Source: Azoarcus sp. (GTDB lineage: Bacteria; Pseudomonadota; Gammaproteobacteria; Burkholderiales; Rhodocyclaceae). From it: 5,576 nucleotides of DNA. Location: NCBI GenBank assembly GCA_031259795.1, contig JAIRLA010000146.1, positions 1-5,576 of the forward strand, read 5' to 3'. The position numbers were made by a program, and so were the translations under genes. A model generated the notes under the pieces. That model was not told where the DNA came from. It did no database searches and saw nothing but the letters and a program-made list of their open reading frames with translations. Shown piece after piece: positions 1 through 4,938 of the stretch. Position 1 is the first letter of the stretch; each line of letters opens with the position of its first letter.

Positions 1-3
1 GTT

Positions 4-1302
4 TCAGAATGCAAACAATTTCAGCCCGGCCAGTACGTGCATATCCGTCAAGGAACCGAATTCGGTGCGGCGCGAGCCGAAGTTCTTATTGATGACCGCG
101 AAGGCGGAGACTTTCGCGCCCAATGACTTTTCGCCATAGAGCATGGCCGCGCCGCTGCCGTCGTCGGCATTGACGGTGAGTTCGGCGCGCCAAATGGACT
201 CGGCTATCTGCGGGTTACTCTGCCAGGCGAGCCAAAGATAGTTGCGACCGAGCAAGCGGGGGCTGAATTGGAGCAGTTGCCCGAGGGTGCGAGCGGCTGT
301 GATGGGGGCCGTTGGAAGCGCGCCGCCGGCGCGCTCGGCGCTATCGAACCAGGCGCGGCGCTCCGAGCGGGAAAAGCCGCCTTGGTCGTGAAGGTATTCG
401 AGAAAAATCAGTTTCCCGCTCTCTTGGGAGTAACTGGCTCCGATCAGGCCGGCGCTCCCGCGCTTGCCCGGGGAATCGAGCGTTATGGCGCTGTCCGAAG
501 TGGGACGCAGGCGGTACGGCTGCCGTCCGTTGCCGAATTCGCCATAGATTACCCATGCGTCGTCGGGGGAATATTGGGCGAACGCGCCGATGAAAAAAGC
601 ATCGTCCTTGGCCTCTCCCTTTTCCGTGGGCTTCATCAACACCACGCTCGCCAAGTGATCGCTGCCCTGCTGGTCGAATTTAAGGAAGGCCGATTGGCGG
701 TTTGGTCCCGCCGTCGGCACTTCGCGGGTCGCGGCGACGTAGCCAACAGTCGTTCTGTATTGACCTGAACCCACGGTGACGCGCGCGAGATCGAGACCGT
801 GCGTCAGCGCCAGCGGATCAGTGCGGCCGGAGTCGAAATACCAAGGGTTGCTCGGCGAGCGAAAATTCGCCGGCCCCCAAGTCAGTCGCTCGCGGCCCAA
901 GACGAAAGTATGGCTCCCGGACTTGCGCCGCACGAATCCTTGGGCGAGGCGTAGCCGTCCTTCGGCGGCAAGGTTGTCGTCGTCCTGGATCGTGTATGCT
1001 TCTTCGATCAGATGCGGCGCGAGCAGGACATCGAATGCGCCGAAATCCTTGCGCAAATCGAGGCGCGCCTCGGTCGCGGCGCGCCATGACGGCAGCTCGG
1101 CAATGCGATTGCCGGGGTTCAACAGGCTGTGGGAGACGTGTTTCTGGTAGGCGCCGTATATCCAGATTTCGAGCGAGGCGTTGTTGAAAAAAGGCGCGGG
1201 CGTTTCGACCTCGTTCTCGTTCTCGTTCGCCAGGCTGACTCCAGAATGGCCGGAAAGCATCGTGGCAATCGTCACCGCCAACGTGATTGCCCCTTGCCTC
1301 AT
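4..1302 (-). CDS. Predicted outer-membrane beta-barrel protein, last gene of the ABC/LolA-like operon
   Basis: A 432-residue protein that I place in the outer membrane. Residues 1-25 form a signal peptide with probable cleavage after V-S-L-A, followed by an acidic stretch (NENENE) and then alternating, aromatic-rich strands typical of a beta-barrel. It ends in LKLFAF, with the terminal phenylalanine expected of a BAM-assembled barrel. Residues 135-155 (GRERLTWGPANF...NPWYF) resemble the 'GR..xxWG....P.N' segment seen in DUF1302/alginate-export-type and other porin-like barrels, but I cannot assign a precise family. The start is the ATG at 1302, overlapping the TGA of the LolA-like gene (ATGA); the frame stays open far upstream, but that part lies inside the upstream gene and has no signal peptide. 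By position it is the outer-membrane end of the export path. Function and substrate are inferred from context only; a porin or a structural barrel are alternatives. Confidence 0.8.
   Translation of the reverse strand: MRQGAITLAVTIATMLSGHSGVSLANENENEVETPAPFFNNASLEIWIYGAYQKHVSHSLLNPGNRIAELPSWRAATEARLDLRKDFGAFDVLLAPHLIEEAYTIQDDDNLAAEGRLRLAQGFVRRKSGSHTFVLGRERLTWGPANFRSPSNPWYFDSGRTDPLALTHGLDLARVTVGSGQYRTTVGYVAATREVPTAGPNRQSAFLKFDQQGSDHLASVVLMKPTEKGEAKDDAFFIGAFAQYSPDDAWVIYGEFGNGRQPYRLRPTSDSAITLDSPGKRGSAGLIGASYSQESGKLIFLEYLHDQGGFSRSERRAWFDSAERAGGALPTAPITAARTLGQLLQFSPRLLGRNYLWLAWQSNPQIAESIWRAELTVNADDGSGAAMLYGEKSLGAKVSAFAVINKNFGSRRTEFGSLTDMHVLAGLKLFAF
1210..1227. repeat. Three tandem copies of a 6-bp unit inside the barrel gene
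   Basis: The unit ctcgtt occurs three times in a row (plus strand). On the coding strand it encodes N-E repeated directly after the predicted signal cleavage site. Copy changes would keep the reading frame and only lengthen or shorten the acidic N-terminus, so it is not a phase-variation switch. Confidence 0.75.
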
Positions 1303-2114
1303 TGCAGGTTCGCCACGTCGAATTCGGAAGCCGGAATTTCGCGTACCTCGACGTTGCTGTACCGTAATGTGGTACGCGCGCCGCTTGTCGCGTCGGCGAT
1401 GTGCATCGCGCTCACGAATGCAATCTTCTTTCCTCCAAGCTTGACGACGTTGTCGTACTCGAACCGCGCGGACTTGATCGGCCTGCACGAGGGAGAAAGG
1501 AATTCCGCCTTTACGGCAACGCCGCGCGTCGCCGAAACCCAGTAGGTGATGCGGTCGTATGTTGTGCGCTTGTGCCGGGCGGATAGATCGAGCACATGGC
1601 ATTGCTCCTCGCCGCAGGGCTCGTCGCGCAGGAAGGCCGCCGCGTAGTCTTGGGCGTAATTGGTCGCGGCGATGTCGCCGATCGCCGCCTGTCCGGTCAA
1701 CCGCATACGGGGAGAGATGGCGACGGGCTTGCGCAGGTTCGGCTTGGTCATCCACATGTTGCGGTCGACCTGCAACATCTTGTTGCCCTTGCTGTTGGCC
1801 GGTTCCAGAATTTCGGCGAGGCTCGCCTCCTTGGATGCCTTCACTCGCAGGCGATAATCGGGGGCGGGGTCGTCTCCTGGCGCGCCGGCGCTGGAGGCAT
1901 GAATGTCCCAGACCAGCCCGGGGGCGCCACCGCCACGCGCCTCGTCGGCATTGCTCACCCAAGCCGCGGCCTCGGCGTCCCGCGCCCGCTCCTCGGACGG
2001 CGTCCCGCAGAGGGGGGCTTGCGGCTCTTCCGATGCCCGCGCCGCGAGCGATACGGAGCAAAGATGAACAACAACCATGAGGGCGACCCGTCGCAACGTC
2101 GTATTCATACTCAT
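1299..2114 (-). CDS. Periplasmic LolA-like outer membrane lipoprotein-sorting family protein
   Basis: A 271-residue secreted protein of the 'outer membrane lipoprotein-sorting protein' type (LolA/LolB-like fold, PF17131-like). Residues 1-27 are a signal peptide (hydrophobic run near 10-24, probable cleavage at A-R-A); C19 is not in a proper lipobox, so a soluble periplasmic protein is more likely than a lipoprotein. The family hallmark is clear at about 110-157: GNKMLQVDRNMWM, then P-x-x-RKPVAISP, then RLTGQAAIGDIAATNYAQDY. Four cysteines (36, 167, 172, 210) remain in the mature part and could form disulfides. Such proteins carry lipid or lipoprotein in a hydrophobic half-barrel across the periplasm. 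The ATG at 2114 overlaps the permease stop (ATGA); an ATG two codons in (2108) is an alternative start. The gene sits between the inner-membrane ABC genes and the barrel gene, fitting a shuttle role. Cargo is unknown. Confidence 0.85.
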   Translation of the reverse strand: MSMNTTLRRVALMVVVHLCSVSLAARASEEPQAPLCGTPSEERARDAEAAAWVSNADEARGGGAPGLVWDIHASSAGAPGDDPAPDYRLRVKASKEASLAEILEPANSKGNKMLQVDRNMWMTKPNLRKPVAISPRMRLTGQAAIGDIAATNYAQDYAAAFLRDEPCGEEQCHVLDLSARHKRTTYDRITYWVSATRGVAVKAEFLSPSCRPIKSARFEYDNVVKLGGKKIAFVSAMHIADATSGARTTLRYSNVEVREIPASEFDVANLQ

Positions 2115-3415
2115 ACGTGTCCAAGAGAAGAAATGATTGGAGCATGCGCCGCGCGTCGCGCCGGAACGGTGGCGGCGAAGGTCGCGAGCGCGGCCAGGGC
2201 TAGGGCGGCGGCGGTCGTGAGCAGTGGAGCGAAGCCGACGTAGAGCTGGACATCCCGCGACAGGCTCGGCGGGACATAGCGCACATCCAGCGCGTTGACG
2301 CCCGCGCGCACGAGGAAGGTGAGCGCGAGGCCGACGAGCAGGCCAACGACGACCAGCAATACCGCCTCGGTGACGAACAGCCGTACCACGCTCGCGCGCC
2401 GCATGCCGATCGCGCGCAGCGTGCCGATCTCCCGCGTCCGTTCGACCACGGCCATGCCCATTGCATTGGCGATGGACAATGCCACGATCGCCAGAACCAC
2501 GCCCAGCAATAACCCGAACATCATGTCGAACATGTTCTTCACCTGTCGATAGAACGGCGACTGTTCCTGCCAGGTGATCATCTCGGTATGCACTCCTCTC
2601 CGCGCCAGGGCATCCAAGAGGGTATTGCGTAAGGTGTTCATCGTCTCGTCGTCCGGTGTGGGCGTCGTGTACATCGCTTCCTCGGCGGCGCGGCCTGTGA
2701 GCGTCGGCGCGTTCACCGCGGCGGGCAGCAACACGGTCAAACCTTCCGCCTTGCCGATTGCGTCCAGTTGATCCTGGGCCAGGGCGAGCGGCAACGTCAT
2801 CCATTTGTCGTTGGTGGCAAGGTTGCCCGTATCGACGATAGCCTCGACGTCGATATCCGCCATGTTGGCTTGCCCGTGGATGGTGTTTACCAAAATGGAG
2901 GCGCCGTCCCCCACTTCGAGCCCCAAAATGTCGGCCAGCCCCGAACCCAGGATGGCGCCCCGGGAGCTGTTCTCTTGCAAGACGCCGGGGATGCCCCGAA
3001 ACGGCCCGCGCAACAAGAGCATATCCGTTGGGTTGAGACAGTTGGCGACGAAAATGGTGCTGTTGCGACCGTTGGAGACCAGCCCCATGACGCTCATGCG
3101 TTCGACGACGCGCGCCCCGGGCGCGACTTTCGCGATGGCCTCGCGAACTTGGTCGATTTCCGCCTCGGAAAACAGGTAGCGCGCGGGGTGCAGCTTGCCC
3201 TCAGTACGCCAACCCGCCTTGTTGATCGTCAAATGGCCAATGAGATCGCTGTGGATAGCGATGTTGGCGAGCCCTGTATAAGTGGCCCCTTTGTAACCCG
3301 CGAATATCGCCACAGCGGTCAGCCCAAAAGCGATGCTGACCACGGTCGCCAGGCTGCGTCGCCGGTTACGCCACAGGTTGCGCCACGCCATGGAAAAAAA
3401 GGTGCGCCCAGTCAC
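2111..3415 (-). CDS. ABC transporter permease, FtsX/MacB (LolC/E-like) family
   Basis: A 434-residue inner-membrane permease with the layout of type VII ABC systems (MacB, LolCDE, FtsEX). It has a basic N-terminal 'AWRNLWRNRRR' segment, TM1 at about 22-42, a large periplasmic domain at about 43-290 (MacB_PCD-like), and three TM helices at about 295-322, 345-370 and 391-418. After TM2 comes VERTREIGTLRAIGMRR (about 324-340), the typical cytoplasmic coupling segment of the FtsX domain, and the end has the usual PARRAA. The start is GTG at 3415, overlapping the ATPase stop (GTGA). It is supported by a strong Shine-Dalgarno (GGAGGGG, 5-nt spacer); an ATG eight codons in lacks one. Only one permease gene is present, so a homodimer with the upstream ATPase is expected. 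These transporters do not pump through a channel but extrude cargo or transmit force; with a LolA-like gene downstream, lipid or lipoprotein release from the membrane is the likely role (inference). No membrane-fusion protein gene is seen in the operon. Confidence 0.92.
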   Translation of the reverse strand: MTGRTFFSMAWRNLWRNRRRSLATVVSIAFGLTAVAIFAGYKGATYTGLANIAIHSDLIGHLTINKAGWRTEGKLHPARYLFSEAEIDQVREAIAKVAPGARVVERMSVMGLVSNGRNSTIFVANCLNPTDMLLLRGPFRGIPGVLQENSSRGAILGSGLADILGLEVGDGASILVNTIHGQANMADIDVEAIVDTGNLATNDKWMTLPLALAQDQLDAIGKAEGLTVLLPAAVNAPTLTGRAAEEAMYTTPTPDDETMNTLRNTLLDALARRGVHTEMITWQEQSPFYRQVKNMFDMMFGLLLGVVLAIVALSIANAMGMAVVERTREIGTLRAIGMRRASVVRLFVTEAVLLVVVGLLVGLALTFLVRAGVNALDVRYVPPSLSRDVQLYVGFAPLLTTAAALALAALATFAATVPARRAAHAPIISSLGHV

Positions 3416-4125
3416 GGCAGCCCCTCCGCCGTATCGTATCGTTCATTAGTGATCATCCCGTCGTTCAGCCGTAATTGCCGGGGCACGCGATCGAGCAGAC
3501 GCGGGTCGTGCGTGGTGAAAATGCAGGTGACGCCGGTCTCCTCGTTCAATTGCTCCATGAGATCGATGACTTCATGACCAGTGACCGAATCGAGGTTGGC
3601 CGTGGGCTCGTCCGCGATCACCAACTTGGGATGCCCGGCCAAGGCGCGCGCGATCGCCACCCGCTGCCGCTGCCCGCCGCTCAGTTGATCCGGACGGAAG
3701 TCTCGTAGCTTTTCGAGCCCGACCTTGCGGAGCCATTCATCGGCGCGCTCGACGATTTCCGCTTCGGGGCATCTGCGTAATTGCAGCGGTAACATGATGT
3801 TTTCGCGTGCGCTGAGCACGGGAATGAGATTGAAGCTCTGGAAAACGAAACCGATCTTATGATTACGCCGGTCGGAGAGTTCGTCGTCGGAAAGCAAGGC
3901 CACGTCCTCGCCGTCGAACAGAACCCTTCCCGCGTCAACGGCATCAATCAGGCCGAGCACGTTCATCAGCGTGGACTTGCCGCTCCCGGATGGCCCCCAG
4001 ATGGCGAGAAATTCGCCCGGCATGACTTCGAGATCGACCCCTCGAAGCGCGCGAATTCGCGTTTCGCCGAGCATGAAAGTGCGCTCCACATGGTCAAGAG
4101 TGAAAAGGTGTACGTGTTGGTTCAT
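3412..4125 (-). CDS. ABC transporter ATP-binding protein, LolD/MacB type
   Basis: A 237-residue nucleotide-binding subunit that powers the permease encoded just downstream. All ATPase motifs are intact: Walker A GPSGSGKS (44-51), Q-loop in FVFQSFNLIP (Q96), signature LSGGQRQRVAIARAL (148-162), Walker B LVIADEPTANLDS (168-180, catalytic E173) and the switch histidine in TTHD (H206). The pattern 'STLMNVLGLID ... RNHKIGFVFQ' and the short length are typical of the LolD/MacB/FtsE group rather than of nutrient importers. I chose the ATG at 4125. A GTG at 4140 would add five residues but has no better ribosome site, and family members usually begin close to the 'LxxVxxxF' segment. It is the first intact gene of the operon; its stop overlaps the permease GTG by 4 nt. 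A possible promoter and inverted repeat lie directly upstream. Confidence 0.93.
   Translation of the reverse strand: MNQHVHLFTLDHVERTFMLGETRIRALRGVDLEVMPGEFLAIWGPSGSGKSTLMNVLGLIDAVDAGRVLFDGEDVALLSDDELSDRRNHKIGFVFQSFNLIPVLSARENIMLPLQLRRCPEAEIVERADEWLRKVGLEKLRDFRPDQLSGGQRQRVAIARALAGHPKLVIADEPTANLDSVTGHEVIDLMEQLNEETGVTCIFTTHDPRLLDRVPRQLRLNDGMITNERYDTAEGLP
3421..3427 (-). promoter_or_regulatory. Strong ribosome binding site for the permease
   Basis: GGAGGGG on the minus strand, 5 nt before the GTG at 3415. It lies within the last codons of the ATPase gene and decides the start in favour of GTG 3415 over the ATG at 3391. Confidence 0.75.
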
Positions 4126-4147
4126 AGATGAAAGAAACACTGGGACG

Positions 4148-4186
4148 ACTATACGACATCGTATATCGGCCAGGACAAGAAATCAA
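4148..4186 (-). promoter_or_regulatory. Possible promoter of the ABC/LolA-like operon
   Basis: Minus-strand boxes: TTGATT (4186-4181) and TACGAT (4163-4158) with a 17-bp spacer; alternatively TTGTCC (4178-4173) with TATAGT (4153-4148) and a 19-bp spacer. Each box matches only 4-5 of 6 consensus positions. Either would give a short leader before the ATG at 4125. The boxes sit in the only gap in front of the operon and overlap the inverted repeat. Confidence 0.35.
4150..4165. promoter_or_regulatory. 7-bp inverted repeat, candidate operator
   Basis: TATACGA-CA-TCGTATA: perfect 7-bp arms around a 2-bp centre, in the gap before the ATPase gene and overlapping both promoter-like pairs. A further half-site copy, ATACGAC, lies at 4188-4194. 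Size and position suit a dimeric repressor. It is too short-spaced and weak to be a terminator. No regulator gene is in the window, so the binding protein is unknown. Confidence 0.45.
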
Positions 4187-4730
4187 CATACGACCTCACT
4201 TAGGTAGCCAATAAAGGGATGAATGAAATTGGTTTGAATATCACCAAAACAAATCTGATTAAAAATCAAGTCCAATTGAAGCAAACTATTGACCGTGGAG
4301 GTAACAAACATCAGGTCGCACGGAGGAATGAATCCACCAAGAAAAGAACAAAAGAACATTCTCGAATAACGAGTTCTGTTCGCCCAAAGAATCTAAAATC
4401 CTCATTGATTATGCCGGGATTCGAATAGAACACGTTTGTGCCTTGTGTTCTGGTCATGATCCAGGAAATCAGCGATTTTGGAACAAATTTTGAGAACAAA
4501 GAGATCGCGTTTTCCATTCTCCCGAGTTCAATTCCGATATTATCCCGGATGGCACGTCCGACTTCATCTTCCACGTTGGCAAGGAATTCTTGGCGGGGGG
4601 ATACTGGGGTTTCAGAGTGGATTCGAATCTTGCAATCCACCATATAGGTGCGGAATATATCTGAGAACGATGCCCCCAAAAAACGTCGTAAACTTACGGC
4701 AATAGTCAGGTTTGTATCAGAGGTACGACA
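4183..4730 (-). pseudogene. Decayed C-terminal half of a condensation/acyltransferase-like protein
   Basis: About 180 codons once one frameshift is repaired. The frame begins with TNLTIAVSLRRF (like the 'i.v.vslR' start of the second half of condensation-domain, WS/DGAT-like and alcohol-acetyltransferase proteins). It continues through EFLANVEDEVGRA and SLFSKFVPKSLISW, then VFYSNPGIINEDFRFFG (like the 'SNlG...FG' element), and after repair FIPPCDLMFVTSTVN...LQLDLIFNQ...FIGYLSEVVC and a TGA at 4183-4185. The frameshift falls at an 8-bp tandem duplication (4343-4358). The N-terminal half, which would hold the catalytic HHxxxDG motif, is absent and replaced by an integrase fragment, so no enzyme activity is expected. 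Base composition is clearly more AT-rich than the neighbours (19 G/C of 60 in 4201-4260). It lies in the same direction as, and 57 bp before, the ABC operon. Family assignment is from pattern recognition only and is moderate; that a coherent coding frame once ran here is more secure. Confidence 0.5.
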
Positions 4731-4901
4731 TCTTTGATACTGAGAGATGTACTGTTCGAGGCCGCCGCGCTGGTAACGGAATATCCAGCCCTTCGTCAGG
4801 CGTTTGGTGATTTGCAGATACAGTCCGCCGCCATCGCCATAGCGGCCCGGCTTCGAGAGACAGGCGAGTTTCGGGGCGGTGAGTTTTTCGATACCGCGCA
4901 T
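4311..4901 (-). CDS. Chimeric ORF: truncated integrase arm domain (DUF4102) fused to unrelated sequence
   Basis: An open frame of 196 codons from the ATG at 4901. Residues 1-52 (MRGIEKLTAPK..., KPGRYGDGGGLYLQITK, GWIFRYQRGG) are the N-terminal arm-type DNA-binding domain (DUF4102/PF13356) of phage and genomic-island tyrosine integrases, which normally run to about 400 residues. The match stops at about 4746; the core-binding and catalytic (R-H-R-Y) domains are missing. What follows in the same frame is the AT-rich acyltransferase-like remnant, then a frameshifted tail ending at 4311. As an integrase it is dead. The start at 4901 is favoured over an ATG seven codons upstream (4922) because GAGGAA sits 7 nt before it. 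Whether the fusion is translated into a stable protein is unknown; I regard it as a pseudogene product. Confidence 0.6.
   Translation of the reverse strand: MRGIEKLTAPKLACLSKPGRYGDGGGLYLQITKRLTKGWIFRYQRGGLEQYISQYQRCRTSDTNLTIAVSLRRFLGASFSDIFRTYMVDCKIRIHSETPVSPRQEFLANVEDEVGRAIRDNIGIELGRMENAISLFSKFVPKSLISWIMTRTQGTNVFYSNPGIINEDFRFFGRTELVIRECSFVLFLVDSFLRAT
4343..4358. repeat. 8-bp perfect tandem duplication causing a frameshift
   Basis: aaagaaca at 4343-4350 is followed directly by aaagaaca at 4351-4358 (TGTTCTTT twice on the coding strand). An 8-bp insertion shifts the frame. With one copy removed, the minus-strand frame runs without a stop from the upstream part to 4183; with both copies it drifts and stops at 4311. 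Confidence 0.85.
4746..4901 (-). pseudogene. Tyrosine integrase, 5' fragment only
   Basis: The recognisable integrase portion of the chimeric frame: about 52 codons, GC-rich like the conjugation gene on its right and unlike the AT-rich DNA on its left. Key residues are the K-L-T segment, then the P-G-x-Y-x-D-G-G-G-L-Y-L signature and the W-I-F-R-Y strand. The break comes within the arm domain, just after 'RGGLEQYI', where intact relatives continue 'RxRYMGLG'. The site of loss is therefore defined to within roughly 20 bp (4730-4746). Confidence 0.8.
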
Positions 4902-4908
4902 GGGCACA

Positions 4909-4914
4909 TTCCTC
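4909..4914 (-). promoter_or_regulatory. Ribosome binding site of the integrase fragment
   Basis: GAGGAA on the minus strand, 7 nt before the ATG at 4901. Its good match suggests the true 5' end of an integrase gene is preserved here, and it picks 4901 over the upstream ATG at 4922. Confidence 0.6.
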
Positions 4915-4923
4915 GTGTTCATG

Positions 4924-4938
4924 TCAAAGGGATTTCAT
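4924..4938 (-). pseudogene. Start stub of the next conjugation gene (M-K-S-L-stop)
   Basis: ATG AAA TCC CTT TGA. The ATG overlaps the stop of the PFL_4703-family gene as ATGA, the coupling usual between consecutive genes of ICE conjugation operons, and 'MKSL' would suit the beginning of a signal-peptide protein such as the PFL_4704 family. The frame ends after four codons and integrase leader sequence follows. I infer that the ICE operon was cut here; the identity of the lost gene is a guess from family gene order. Confidence 0.4.

Noticed and set aside
268..768. Plus-strand open frame of 166 codons opposite the barrel gene
   Set aside because: No recognisable domain or ribosome site, and it lies antisense to a gene with a signal peptide and barrel end; a GC-rich shadow. 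The same holds for the other plus-strand frames opposite the ABC genes, including 2768-3577.
1303..2145. Long upstream extension of the barrel gene frame (open to 2145, 713 codons in total)
   Set aside because: It lies antiphase within the well-supported LolA-like gene, is Arg/Ala-rich GC-driven sequence without domains, and would bury the clear signal peptide at 1302.
2115..2804. Upstream extension of the LolA-like frame to 2804
   Set aside because: It overlaps the permease coding sequence; the extension is low-complexity Arg/Gly-rich and the signal peptide begins at 2114.
4126..4140. GTG start at 4140 for the ATPase
   Set aside because: No ribosome site before it and it adds only five residues; the ATG at 4125 fits family length better.
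4219..4647. Plus-strand frames of 69 codons each in the AT-rich segment
   Set aside because: Short and without similarity that I recognise; the minus-strand frame there carries protein-like patterns across the repaired frameshift.
4714..4740. Hairpin GTATCA...TGATAC as a terminator
   Set aside because: Six-bp AT-rich stem with a 15-nt loop and no following T-run; probably chance, though it does lie at the integrase joint.
4902..4934. Integrase attachment site or tRNA gene upstream of the integrase fragment
   Set aside because: No tRNA-like sequence and no repeat of this stretch elsewhere in the window; the region is simply the broken conjugation operon.
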